Below are positions 33,920-42,795 of a stretch of DNA of 64,000 nt, piece after piece. The DNA lies in the NCBI GenBank assembly GCA_964419255.1, contig CAYQOU010000015.1:3659-67658 (forward strand), written 5' to 3'. The notes beneath the pieces are model-generated. The model was not told where the DNA came from. It worked only from the letters and a program-made list of their open reading frames with translations, and made no database searches. Every line of letters begins with the position of its first letter. Within the stretch, counting starts at the first letter, position 1. Position numbers and translations under genes: made by a program. Source of the DNA: CAZPHU01 sp964419255 (lineage in GTDB: Bacteria > Fibrobacterota > Chitinivibrionia > Chitinivibrionales > CAYFVL01).

Positions 33920-35296
33920 TTACTGCCTGAAATTATCCGGATCGATATTCAGCGCCCGAAGCTTTTTGATCAGATTAGGCCGATGCATACCGGTTGACTT
34001 AGCTGCGCGGTTCAGGTTTCCATTGTGCCGCTGTACCAGCCTGGTGAAAAATTCGTTCTCAAAACGCCTAAGTAGCTCTTCTTTTGCTTTCATATAAGGC
34101 ATATGTTCCTCTGAGGTGTTTTCAGAAATATCAAGAGCTTCCTGTATGACGGACATATTAATCCGACGCATCCCTCCGGCAAAATGACACAGCATGGTAA
34201 CAGCATGTTTAAGCTCCCGTACATTTCCTTCCCACTGCTGATTTACCAGAAAAGAAACAGCATCTGCGGTGATTCCGAGAACTTTTTCTTCCCCCGTATT
34301 TTCCGCGATAAATGCTTTCACCAGTGTGGGGATGTCTTCTTTTCGTTTACAGAGAGGTACGGTTTCCATAACCGCACCCTTTAATCTGAAATACAGATCC
34401 TGCCTGAATGTTCCGTCACTGATCATGTCTTCAAGATTTCTGTTGGTTGCGGAAACGATCCGGATATCAGCTTTCCGGGTATGGTTTTCCCCTATCCTTC
34501 TGTATTCTCCCGTATCCAGCACACGAAGCAGCTTCGCCTGCATATCCAGCGAAAGCTCCCCCACCTCGTCCAGAAAGAGGGTCGATGATTGCGCACTGGC
34601 TATGATCCCATGTTTTGCTATTTCCGCGCCGGTGAAAGCCCCACGCGTATACCCGAAGAACTCAGCCTCTTCCAGATGCCGGGGGATTGCCGCACAATTA
34701 ATCGTTATCATCGGCCGGGCGCGTCTGCTGCCGCACCGATGTATAGCGTTTGCGACAAGCTCCTTGCCTGTTCCCGACGGTCCGCTGATAAGCACAGGAA
34801 ACTCTCCCGGACCAAGTCTTCTGATTTCCTCTCTCAGCCTTATCGTGTATGGTGAATTACCGATAATACCCAGATTATCTTTGTCGGTGATAAACTCATC
34901 TTGTTGTGGATGATTAGAGACCTTCTCCAGTGCGGCAAGAACGGAAAAACGCAACTGCCGGGCAGTAAATGGTTTCGTCAAAAAGTTTGCATCGAGTTGA
35001 TCAGCATACTTTATATGGTCAACTTCTGGATACCCGGTAACGATGATAATTGCCGCACGGGCATATTTTCTACTGACCGCCTTGGCCAACTCTATACCGG
35101 ACTCCTTTTCAAATCGTATGTCTGTGATAAGTACATCGCATGATTTATTCTCGATTTTTTTTAAGGCCTCACCACAGCTATGCGCCGCTATCACGTCCCA
35201 TTGTTCATTGAAAAGAGCCTCGCACATAAACTCGCGCATGGCATCTTCATCGTCGACAACTAAAATTGTTTTTATATTCGTAAACTCGGCAGACAT
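33920..35296 (-). CDS. NtrC-type sigma54-dependent response regulator
   Basis: 458 residues from the ATG at 35296; the open frame extends to 35521 but the added residues show no domain and no ribosome site. Receiver with VVDDED, Asp59 (LITDIRF), VTGYP and LTKPFT; AAA+ domain with Walker A GPSGTGKE (172-179), the sigma54-contacting GAFTGA (219-224), FLDEVGEL and the arginine region; C-terminal Fis-type helix-turn-helix (NRAAKSTGMHRPNLIKKLRAL). It activates sigma54 promoters when phosphorylated. It sits beside cheX-cheY and may transcriptionally link the che system to pili or surface genes. Confidence 0.92.
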   Translation of the reverse strand: MSAEFTNIKTILVVDDEDAMREFMCEALFNEQWDVIAAHSCGEALKKIENKSCDVLITDIRFEKESGIELAKAVSRKYARAAIIIVTGYPEVDHIKYADQLDANFLTKPFTARQLRFSVLAALEKVSNHPQQDEFITDKDNLGIIGNSPYTIRLREEIRRLGPGEFPVLISGPSGTGKELVANAIHRCGSRRARPMITINCAAIPRHLEEAEFFGYTRGAFTGAEIAKHGIIASAQSSTLFLDEVGELSLDMQAKLLRVLDTGEYRRIGENHTRKADIRIVSATNRNLEDMISDGTFRQDLYFRLKGAVMETVPLCKRKEDIPTLVKAFIAENTGEEKVLGITADAVSFLVNQQWEGNVRELKHAVTMLCHFAGGMRRINMSVIQEALDISENTSEEHMPYMKAKEELLRRFENEFFTRLVQRHNGNLNRAAKSTGMHRPNLIKKLRALNIDPDNFRQ

Positions 35297-35597
35297 ATCG
35301 TGAATAGACCTGGTATATGATTCGCATGTATGAAACAATATCAAAGAAGTATTTAATTTTATTGCATTTGGACCCAAAATGCAATTAAAATCTACAAAAA
35401 ACTGTCTTGCCGTGTCAGAAGGCCGGAATGAATCGATTCGCCTGAATTCATTGGCTATGAGCGGACGAGTCACCCAACCACTTGAGAGAAAAGGGGTGAA
35501 ACGATCTTGAAATGCTCCCATGGTTTTGCAAGAATGCTGAATCTCTCATGTATCAAGAGATATGCAAATCGCCGCAAGTAAATTGCTCAGTTCCGGC
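35297..35597. other. Intergenic region
   Basis: 301 bp between the NtrC-type regulator and the HDOD gene, both minus. Part is open in frame with the regulator, but no motif supports coding. The AT-rich stretch near 35335-35400 may hold the regulator's promoter; no clear consensus was found. Confidence 0.4.
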
Positions 35598-36488
35598 TCA
35601 GATAAAAGGAAGTTCCTGCTTGCTGGAGGGAGGATCGAGTGATAGAATCATATCAGTTTTATCGACTTCTTTTTCCACCATCTCGAAAAGAATCGGAACC
35701 ATATCATGGGAAATGCCGATGCTTTCCCAGATCTCGTCTCCCAGCTTTTCTGTGGCGCCTTCAAATGAGCCCAGTCGGCCGTTGCAAAGCACGTATTCGG
35801 CTATTGAGGTGATGTAGGTGATGTATCGATAATTCTGGGGACAACGCTCCGGTTCGTGATGATACCGAACCGCGGCTATCGCCGATGGTGATAGCTTCCA
35901 GAACTCCAGCAATGCACTACCGACCATCGCATGCGTCTCCCTCTTGAGAATATCACTTTCAGCCTGTAAAAAAGATTTCTCTTCCGATAGAGCCTGATGG
36001 AAAATGCGGGAAAACTGTTCATGAAAAAACTGATCCTCGATAAGAATTCCAATATCATGAATAAGACCACAGATAAAAAGATTTTGCTGCTGCGTCTGAT
36101 TTGCTTCCGCGGTGGCCATATCCGCAATTATCGAGGTGAGATTTGCGGCGCATAGAGAATGGCGCCAGAATTCCTTATGATTGAGTTGGTGCTTCTGGTT
36201 GGGAAAGCTGCGGATAAGGCTGACCGCCTGAGAGATGTTGCGCACCTCATTGAACCCGAGTCGTGCGACCGCCAGGGCAACGTTGGAAATGCGGCGATTG
36301 CTCGGACCATAGAATGAGGAATTGGCCACCTTGAGTATCTTTGAAGCAAGCGGGGGATCCTGCTCAATTATCCTGGCCAACATCGAAGCATCGCTGGTAT
36401 CACTCTGGATAAGCGATTGAATTTTCAGTACCACCTCCGGCAACGTCGGCAGGTCCGGAATTTGTCTCAACTGAGCAAGTATGCTCAT
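35598..36488 (-). CDS. HDOD domain protein
   Basis: 296 residues. An HDOD domain (residues about 15-210) with PTLPEVVLKI at the start, the characteristic FYGPSNRRISNVALAVARLG and a degenerate HD-like core (GLIHDIGILI). HDOD proteins are non-catalytic relatives of HD phosphohydrolases and commonly act as scaffolds in signalling, surface motility and stress. The C-terminal 80 residues are variable. GGGAGAAGG precedes the ATG. It is the last gene of the prenyl-lipid operon, 16 bp from the reductase, which is unusual company for an HDOD protein. Confidence 0.9.
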   Translation of the reverse strand: MSILAQLRQIPDLPTLPEVVLKIQSLIQSDTSDASMLARIIEQDPPLASKILKVANSSFYGPSNRRISNVALAVARLGFNEVRNISQAVSLIRSFPNQKHQLNHKEFWRHSLCAANLTSIIADMATAEANQTQQQNLFICGLIHDIGILIEDQFFHEQFSRIFHQALSEEKSFLQAESDILKRETHAMVGSALLEFWKLSPSAIAAVRYHHEPERCPQNYRYITYITSIAEYVLCNGRLGSFEGATEKLGDEIWESIGISHDMVPILFEMVEKEVDKTDMILSLDPPSSKQELPFI

Positions 36489-36504
36489 TACCTTCTCCCG
36501 TTTC

Positions 36505-37668
36505 TTATCTGAAAAGTGTAATCACACGTAAAAGGGATAAGGGATGACGGGCAAAGACACGCGTAAACACTCTCAAATACCCCATTTTATCCGATTCTAC
36601 ATTTTTCATCGACTCTGCAATCTTATCCAGCTCGGCATCCTTAAATCTGAGCAGCAGATTTTTCAGCTTATGGGTTCGGCGCTGCTGTCTGCCAAAAGTT
36701 TTCGCCCATTGTCTTTCATACTCAATAAGCCTGGAAACATTGGGGGTCCCATCTTCCCAGGCAGATGCGGCAGCCTTGCCCGCCAGGGTCCCCGCGTGTA
36801 ACGCATAGGCAATTCCTCCCCCCGTCAGACAACTCACCTGCCGCGCCGCATCCCCTACTATCATGATACCGTCTCGGACCAAAGGTTTCAACCACGGCGC
36901 CACCGGTACTCCTCCGCAATGCAAATCGGTGAGCTCAGCACCCGGAAGATGCTCATCCAAAAACAGACGCAGAAGTTCACGAGCCTTGCCTGGTGTGCTG
37001 TATGTTCCTAAAACACCTAATCCAACATTAGCATATCCTTTTCCCCGGGGAAAAATCCAGAGATATCCTCCGGGAGCGACTTTTTTGCCCGTGTAGAACC
37101 TGATATAGCCGTCCTCGAGACTGGCATGCCGCACCCGACAAAAGGCGCAACTGTCGATATCACTAAGCGATAAGGCGGTATTCCATCCCAGATCGCGTGC
37201 CAGGCGTGATTCCACCCCATCGGCGATAATGATTACAGGAGCCACGAAATCGCCCCTCGGCGTCTCACACCGGTAGAGGGAAGCAGATTCCTTGCGGATG
37301 CTGTGCACCGGCATCTTTGTCATCAATCGAGCTCCGGATTGAACCGCATCCGATGCCAGCTCGGCATCCATTACCGTCCGATCGATAATAAAGCTTTCGT
37401 CGATATCTTTCAGATCGATACTGATCCCCGCAGGTGAATACATCCGTATATGCTGTATCCGGGATAACACCCATTGATCCCTGACCGGCAGGCTTAAGGT
37501 TAGCCCCTTATACCCGATACCTTCCCCACATCGAACCGGTACCCCGACCCGCTCTTTGCGCTCCAGCACCAGCACCTCACGCCCCCCCGCCGCGGCATGC
37601 TTTGCAGCCATCGCCCCGCCGGGCCCTGCTCCGATAACGATTATATCTGCTTTTTTTTCAGCATTCAT
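36505..37668 (-). CDS. Geranylgeranyl reductase-family FAD protein
   Basis: 387 residues. N-terminal dinucleotide-binding GAGPGGAMAA (13-22), a conserved GEGI after VPVRC, the FAD motif MIVGDAARQV, and a central substrate cavity. The family covers archaeal digeranylgeranylglycerolipid reductase, menaquinone-tail reductase and chlorophyll-type GGR, all saturating isoprenoid double bonds. The adjacent ferredoxin gene (18 bp upstream) would supply electrons, as in the archaeal enzymes. Exact substrate is not determinable. Confidence 0.87.
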   Translation of the reverse strand: MNAEKKADIIVIGAGPGGAMAAKHAAAGGREVLVLERKERVGVPVRCGEGIGYKGLTLSLPVRDQWVLSRIQHIRMYSPAGISIDLKDIDESFIIDRTVMDAELASDAVQSGARLMTKMPVHSIRKESASLYRCETPRGDFVAPVIIIADGVESRLARDLGWNTALSLSDIDSCAFCRVRHASLEDGYIRFYTGKKVAPGGYLWIFPRGKGYANVGLGVLGTYSTPGKARELLRLFLDEHLPGAELTDLHCGGVPVAPWLKPLVRDGIMIVGDAARQVSCLTGGGIAYALHAGTLAGKAAASAWEDGTPNVSRLIEYERQWAKTFGRQQRRTHKLKNLLLRFKDAELDKIAESMKNVESDKMGYLRVFTRVFARHPLSLLRVITLFR

Positions 37669-37686
37669 TCGATTACTCGTTTTTTG

Positions 37687-37875
37687 TTAGTCCCTCAGAC
37701 TCAATGCAGCAAAGGGGCACACCCTGACACACTTTGCACAGGCAATACACCGCTGCTGATCGACTGCCAGCTTTTCTGTTAGTATCAGAGCGTTTCCCGT
37801 ACAGACACTAATACATGTGCCGCATTCATCACATTTTGTATACTCAATTTGAAGTTTCAATCGATAACTCCTCAT
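37687..37875 (-). CDS. 2[4Fe-4S] ferredoxin
   Basis: 62 residues from ATG at 37875. Two classical cluster motifs, CDECGTCISVC and CIACAKCVRVCP, define an eight-cysteine low-potential electron carrier. A TTG at 37860 (56-57 residues) has the better AGGAG Shine-Dalgarno with 7-nt spacing, so the true start may be there. Either start overlaps the end of the TPR gene. It sits between the TPR gene and the reductase and is a probable electron donor to it. Confidence 0.9.
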   Translation of the reverse strand: MRSYRLKLQIEYTKCDECGTCISVCTGNALILTEKLAVDQQRCIACAKCVRVCPFAALSLRD

Positions 37876-38866
37876 TTATTTTGCGGGCCCGTTTGCATAG
37901 TTTGTGGTCTTTCTGATTCCCAGTACACAGATCGTTACAGATATAACGGGCAGCCTGAAGTGTTTTGGCTCTGTCTCCAATCAGTTCAAATTGATCGAGC
38001 CGGTGCATGCTTGTAACAATCGCATTATGACCGCCCCGGTGGTGGCGCTCGTAAGATTTTGCCAGGCTTGCGTATACATCTGCCGCCTTTTTGAACTTCT
38101 TGCGGGATTCAAAATATCTGGCCTTGCTCCAAAGCACAAACCTGCTGTCAGGGAATCTCTCCAGCAGCGAGTTGGTCGTCTCGACAGCATCATCCCATCT
38201 TTTTTCTTCCGTATAGATATCGATCAGAGCCATTTGGGCAGCATCGGCAACAATTGTCCCCTTTTCGGCAGCAGTTTCCAGCTTGCGTATCCCTTCCATC
38301 TTATCGCCCGGATACCAGAACAGAACCATCCAAAGCTTCTTGCGAAGCTCCGATTTTGCATATTCATAAAGCCCAAGAAAGAAATCGGCATCATAGTTTT
38401 GTGGATCGATCTTCTTTGCCTTCTTGAGGTCTTTCATTGCATCCAGTCCCGTCGACATTGCCTTAAAGTACTTTTCCTGCCGAAGGTAATAAGTGGCGTA
38501 TGAGGCGTTGGCAAAACCTCGCATGGTAAAAAAATAACTGCCCGGCCGACCTTTATTTTGAGCACTGTTTAATATTTTCATGCATGAAAGATAGGTTTGT
38601 TCGAATAGAGTGCTGTCCATAATCATGTCATAATCGAGATCTCTGAGACCGATTGCCATCAGCTTCATGACGTATCCCACAGGCTCATCGGTCCTGCGAC
38701 TGATGACGGTGTCGGACAACGCAAGCGCCGATTCGAACTGACAGTTCACTATATGACCCACGATCCTGGATGCAGAGGTCTGCACATCCGCGGAAACAGA
38801 TAAAGCAGTGGCTGTTGTGGCAGCCCAGATACAAACGGTTAATACTTTACAAATTTTCAGAAGCAT
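37844..38866 (-). CDS. Secreted TPR-like protein
   Basis: 340 residues. An N-terminal signal peptide (VLTVCIWAATTATALSVSA, cleavage after about residue 26) precedes helical repeats of TPR/Sel1 type (ADFFLGLYEYAKSELRKKL, WDDAVETTNSLLERFPDSRFVLWSKARYF). No catalytic motif. The AKKFKKAADVYASL repeat is a typical TPR. It overlaps UbiA copy 1 by 20 bp, so it is translationally coupled to the prenyltransferases; it could be a periplasmic scaffold of the pathway. Confidence 0.82.
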   Translation of the reverse strand: MLLKICKVLTVCIWAATTATALSVSADVQTSASRIVGHIVNCQFESALALSDTVISRRTDEPVGYVMKLMAIGLRDLDYDMIMDSTLFEQTYLSCMKILNSAQNKGRPGSYFFTMRGFANASYATYYLRQEKYFKAMSTGLDAMKDLKKAKKIDPQNYDADFFLGLYEYAKSELRKKLWMVLFWYPGDKMEGIRKLETAAEKGTIVADAAQMALIDIYTEEKRWDDAVETTNSLLERFPDSRFVLWSKARYFESRKKFKKAADVYASLAKSYERHHRGGHNAIVTSMHRLDQFELIGDRAKTLQAARYICNDLCTGNQKDHKLCKRARKINEELSIETSN

Positions 38867-39833
38867 GGCCGGCGGGATCTAAAGAAGGATACAAAACTCC
38901 ATGGCGAAAACGAAAATACAGCCATGTACATAATAATATAGCTCCTGACGGAGCAATAAAAACAGGATAGACCAGTGCCGAAATTATCATTAGTGCGGTA
39001 CCGCCTATTTTGTAGCTTAGCTCCAGCATCCGATCCTGTTTTTTCATCGGATAGGCCGCATACCAGGGAAAAGCTGCCAGTCCGGCAGCTACTCCAATCC
39101 AATCTTCGCGAAAAAAGGCAACGACAGCGGCTGCGAATACCATCATCCAGGCCAGCCAATGCGCCCTCATTTTCCCCAACAGAACCGCAGTGGTGATTTT
39201 TCCCTCCATTTTATCGCCATACATATCCGGAATGGTTGAACTTATTGAGCCTGCACACATTAACAGAAAATAGGGTACGGCAGTAAGGAAAAATGAAGCG
39301 GAAAAGAAAGACTGGCCCGCAATATGCCACCCGGCGGCAAATGCGACGATTCCATAGCCGGTAGCGTTTGAAATAAAATCAAAAAAAGGCCGGCCTGTAA
39401 AATAGAAAGGGCCAAAACAATACACATACCCCAAAACGATTGCCGCACACGAAAGCATCATCAGTTCGGTAGAATACAAGACGGAAGAAATGATAGAGAA
39501 AAGGCCATAGAAAAGCGCGCTCCACCATGCATTGTTTTTTTTTATTCCAGTTTTGACCAGAAGGGGAAAACCACCATTGTTTTGATCGACCGAATAGTCC
39601 TCTATCTGATTTAGAACATAGACCGCGGCAACCGAAAGTGAGAATAACAACATTGGCATAAAATCAGCCATCGAGCGGGTGGATAATCCCGAAAAAAAAC
39701 TTTTTCCCCCGATAGCCCTCCCATGCGCATACCCAAGAGCCGAAAAGCCCCATACAGGCACAAGCAGAAGGGGCCGTGCCAAGAACAGATAATCGAGAAT
39801 ATTAGTTTTTTCTGTATGTATTTTCTTTTTCAC
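38847..39833 (-). CDS. UbiA-family prenyltransferase (copy 1)
   Basis: 328 residues from GTG at 39833, which overlaps the stop of copy 2 as GTGA; the frame is open further upstream but codes nothing conserved. Multi-spanning membrane protein with the first Mg motif NQIEDYSVD and the second DMYGDKMEGK. UbiA enzymes attach a prenyl chain to an aromatic ring or glycerol phosphate. The first motif lacks the canonical ND; as in copy 2 it is NQ. C-terminus ends ASENL. Confidence 0.87.
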   Translation of the reverse strand: MKKKIHTEKTNILDYLFLARPLLLVPVWGFSALGYAHGRAIGGKSFFSGLSTRSMADFMPMLLFSLSVAAVYVLNQIEDYSVDQNNGGFPLLVKTGIKKNNAWWSALFYGLFSIISSVLYSTELMMLSCAAIVLGYVYCFGPFYFTGRPFFDFISNATGYGIVAFAAGWHIAGQSFFSASFFLTAVPYFLLMCAGSISSTIPDMYGDKMEGKITTAVLLGKMRAHWLAWMMVFAAAVVAFFREDWIGVAAGLAAFPWYAAYPMKKQDRMLELSYKIGGTALMIISALVYPVFIAPSGAILLCTWLYFRFRHGVLYPSLDPAGHASENL

Positions 39834-40819
39834 TGCGCTTTGAAAGTCGGATATTCTATACTGAAACGCCAACGATAATAGAGTCGGCTGAGAAAAAAGG
39901 TAAAGATAATCAGAATTCCATACATGGGTGTAAAAGCGGTCACAGATGCGGTTAACAGGAAAACCGGCCACTTGAATGCTCTGAACGCCTGTTGTTTTTC
40001 GGGACGAAATATCAACGATATGAATAGAGCAAGGCTGATAACTGTCGGCACAACCATGACCCATGCATTATACGGTAAGTAAAAGGAAATAACAAGGGTT
40101 GCGGCACAAAGCAGAGCCGCCGAAAATGCCGTCCATCGCTGACCGTACAAAACGGCGAAAGTTTTTTTCCCAACCTTCTCATCCCCTTCCATATCGGCGA
40201 TAGTGGTAGTGATATACACTGCTGCATTTGCCAGCCCAGGAGATAGGGAACTCAGAAGGGCGGCGTCTAAAGAAGCGGTAGATTCGGGAAGAACAAAACG
40301 GGCCGTATACCAGCCTACCAGATAAGTTATTATCCCATGCCCCGCCAGATTCGCAAACATCCCTCCCCAGGCTCTGTTTTTCAGTGATGCGGGGGGAAGA
40401 TTATACAGGATTCCAAGAACCATTCCCAATCCATACAGAAGCGCCATCCACAAATCGAAGAACAGCACGGCAATCAGCATCCCCCCTGTAGCGCATAGCA
40501 GGGCCACAATCCAGGCACCCCTGATTGAAATGATTCCATTTGGAAGGAGAAAAAGCTTTCCATTCAGCCTGTCACTTTCGATGTCCACGATCTGATTAAC
40601 CACATAAATGGAGGCGACGATAAGAGAAAAACCTATCAGCGATATCCAAAGAAAGCTCTCCTGAGCCCACAAAATGCACTCCGGAGTAAACGTACCTCCC
40701 ACACACACCTGACTGTTACTCGTAGCCCAGCCCAAAACCAGTATTGTCCATACGGGAGCAAGTAAGGGAAAACGAAGCAGGAAAAAACAATCGATCAATT
40801 TTATCAGCAGTTTGGACAT
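39830..40819 (-). CDS. UbiA-family prenyltransferase (copy 2)
   Basis: 329 residues, about nine transmembrane helices. First motif NQIVDIESD near residue 80, second DMEGDEKVGKKT. The resemblance to copy 1 in both motifs (NQIxDxxxD; DMxGD) and their fused arrangement indicate an old tandem duplication. Candidate roles are digeranylgeranylglyceryl phosphate synthase-type, menaquinone, or carotenoid/homogentisate prenyl transfer; which one is not decided by sequence. It is the second gene of the operon after the PHP protein. Confidence 0.88.
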   Translation of the reverse strand: MSKLLIKLIDCFFLLRFPLLAPVWTILVLGWATSNSQVCVGGTFTPECILWAQESFLWISLIGFSLIVASIYVVNQIVDIESDRLNGKLFLLPNGIISIRGAWIVALLCATGGMLIAVLFFDLWMALLYGLGMVLGILYNLPPASLKNRAWGGMFANLAGHGIITYLVGWYTARFVLPESTASLDAALLSSLSPGLANAAVYITTTIADMEGDEKVGKKTFAVLYGQRWTAFSAALLCAATLVISFYLPYNAWVMVVPTVISLALFISLIFRPEKQQAFRAFKWPVFLLTASVTAFTPMYGILIIFTFFLSRLYYRWRFSIEYPTFKAQ

Positions 40820-40845
40820 ATGTTCAATTCGTTATGGGGTTAGGT

Positions 40846-41919
40846 TTAATTGAAAGGATACTCCCCTATCGGGAAAGGATTTGAATATATCCAGGCATTT
40901 CGTCGCTTAAATACTTCCAGCCGGTACACCCCCTGCCGCCTGATGGGAAAGCGTGCATCGGTTCCTTCCACCGCAGCTACAGCTGAACCGTTACGAATTA
41001 ATGTGATACTTGCCGGTGCAGGAATCGAAACTGTCAATACACCCGGGAGCCGGGGAACGTATTGGTGTTTACCGGGACATAACCTGACCCCTTTAGCATC
41101 TTGGAATATCATCTGAGCCCCTCGCGCATCTCCCCGGCGAAAATTGCTGATAAACCCGTTTCCATCACGAAGTTTACTCAACAGTACCTGTTTGTAGTTT
41201 TCTTTGTCGTCTTTTACCTGACGAGGTATCCACACATGGGTCCTTATCCCCTGCAGTTCCACTCTGATTGGGAAAATGCGTAATCCAAACCAGGATGGGC
41301 CGATCTGGATGGTATGGGCATCGACACCACCGATACCGCTTACGAACCGTTGTTTGTTCAAAGCATCCCACTTATAAAGCAGATTTTCCGGCACCGTACC
41401 CAGAAACCGTCTGGGATAGAAGATTCTGATATAGCTGAGCCGGCTTTTGAGGTTTTCTACCCACTCTGACATCTGATTCCAGATCTCTATTCCATCGTAT
41501 CCGCTTGCCTGCCAATCCACCCAGGGATATGGAGGATATTGTCTGAAATAGTTTCTTTTTTCCGCCGGATGGGCAAGAAATCCGACCCCTCCCTGCTTTT
41601 TTGTGGCATCAATATACTGCTGGGGCTTTTGCATTGTGGACACCGAGTCGACACCAAAGGCAAGATAATGATTCAATTTTCGGGAATCATGATGTTCGTA
41701 GCCCACCAGCACAAAAAGCGCTTGATGAAATCCTTCGTAGCCGTCACTCTTTGCGCCAAGACTCATGTGGTCGGTGACACCAATGAAATCAAGATTCAGA
41801 GATTGAGCCGCCTCGATAAGCTCCGAAATGTGAACACCACCATCGCTGTAGCGTGTGTGCAGGTGAAGCGTTCCACAAAGTTCTTTCATTTCGGCGGGAG
41901 GCAGTATTTTTGTTTTCAT
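40846..41919 (-). CDS. PHP-domain metal phosphoesterase
   Basis: 357 residues from ATG at 41919 (a GTG at 41940 is possible). The PHP ligands are visible: HLHTRYSD, GVTDHMS, LAHPAEK, and GGVDAHT. C-terminal about 110 residues form an extra beta domain (VRLCPGKHQYVPRLPGVLTVSIPAP). PHP domains hydrolyse phosphate esters including histidinol phosphate, nucleotides and DNA ends. It heads the isoprenoid operon; a phosphatase for a prenyl diphosphate or sugar phosphate is a guess. Confidence 0.82.
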   Translation of the reverse strand: MKTKILPPAEMKELCGTLHLHTRYSDGGVHISELIEAAQSLNLDFIGVTDHMSLGAKSDGYEGFHQALFVLVGYEHHDSRKLNHYLAFGVDSVSTMQKPQQYIDATKKQGGVGFLAHPAEKRNYFRQYPPYPWVDWQASGYDGIEIWNQMSEWVENLKSRLSYIRIFYPRRFLGTVPENLLYKWDALNKQRFVSGIGGVDAHTIQIGPSWFGLRIFPIRVELQGIRTHVWIPRQVKDDKENYKQVLLSKLRDGNGFISNFRRGDARGAQMIFQDAKGVRLCPGKHQYVPRLPGVLTVSIPAPASITLIRNGSAVAAVEGTDARFPIRRQGVYRLEVFKRRNAWIYSNPFPIGEYPFN

Positions 41920-42134
41920 AGGCTCAACCAAAGAAACCACTCAGAGAATAAATTCCACATGAAAGCTGTTGAAAAAATGAAAAAGCATAAAAGGTAAAAT
42001 AATACCTCCCGCAATATTTAAAAGGTTTCGCCGGCATAAAAAGGTAAAATGCTACGCGGGTACCTTAATATTGCCCGATTGATGTGCTTTTTGACACTAA
42101 AGCAGGCAATCTTTGCATAGCCACCTCTTTTTAT

Positions 42135-42163
42135 TTGACCCGCGGAAGAAAAATAACTATATT
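42135..42163 (+). promoter_or_regulatory. Strong sigma70-type promoter of rpsT
   Basis: TTGACC (42135-42140), 17 bp, TATATT (42158-42163). An almost consensus promoter about 50 bp upstream of the rpsT start. Two direct copies of a GCATAAAA(A)GGTAAAAT motif lie upstream at about 41986 and 42033. Confidence 0.7.
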
Positions 42164-42217
42164 AGCAAGACTTGGGTGGAATTTTAACCAGATTGTAATA
42201 CCAAGGAGTATTTAAGC

Positions 42218-42475
42218 ATGCCACACCACAAATCCTGCAAGAAGCGGATTGTTACAAGCAAGAAAAGCAACATTCGTAACCGTATGAGCAAGAGCAGAAT
42301 GCATACTGCTTCCAAAAAGGTGACGGGAGCGAAAACAAAACCGGAAGCTGTTGAGGCTCTTAAAGAGGCATTCTCAGTGATAGACAAATCAGCTCTGCGT
42401 GGGGTTATACATAAGAATAAAGCAGCTAATCAGAAGGCTCGACTCGCCAAAACAGTTAATAAACTCGCCGGCTAA
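42218..42475 (+). CDS. rpsT: 30S ribosomal protein S20
   Basis: 85 residues, very basic: PHHKSCKKRIVTSKKSNIRN at the N-terminus and the C-terminal IHKNKAANQKARLAKTVNKL are diagnostic of S20, which binds 16S rRNA helix 44 region early in 30S assembly. AAGGAG lies 9 bp upstream of ATG. Length equals E. coli S20 (87). Confidence 0.96.
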   Translation: MPHHKSCKKRIVTSKKSNIRNRMSKSRMHTASKKVTGAKTKPEAVEALKEAFSVIDKSALRGVIHKNKAANQKARLAKTVNKLAG

Positions 42476-42482
42476 TCCGGCG
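42466..42482 (+). terminator. Stem-loop at the rpsT stop codon
   Basis: CGCCGG (42466-42471) pairs with CCGGCG (42477-42482) around CTAAT, spanning the stop codon and followed by GGTTTCCC. A weak T-run makes it a possible terminator only. Confidence 0.45.
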
Positions 42483-42795
42483 GGTTTCCCACCCACCCTG
42501 CCCCCGACACCCCGCCGCCCGATTTGACCGATTTTTCATACCATTATTGAAAAAAACCTTCCTTATAGATATACTAGATTGTATTTGTCCTGGGCTTTTC
42601 CGATGACGATTGAGCCACGGATGTTTGAACAGAAATGAATAAAAACAAAAAAACACCTGATTTTTAACTTCTTTTAAGTTATATATTTAAGTGTTTCCTT
42701 AAATACGTCAATATCGTAGTCGCATCCATTATGAGTATGATAATCGTTTTCTATATCAACCATCGATGTTGCTGATTATCTGCAGAAAACGCCAT
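42483..42795. other. Intergenic region with two AT-rich palindromes
   Basis: 313 bp between rpsT and the next gene, without a credible gene. TAACTT/AAGTTA (42665-42681) and TTTAAG/CTTAAA (42686-42703) are adjacent perfect palindromes in an AT-rich stretch. They may be operators for the following gene; no consensus promoter was identified. Confidence 0.45.

Noticed and set aside
35297..35521. Extension of the NtrC-type regulator to 35521
   Set aside because: The added residues show no domain and no ribosome site; the receiver begins at the ATG at 35296.
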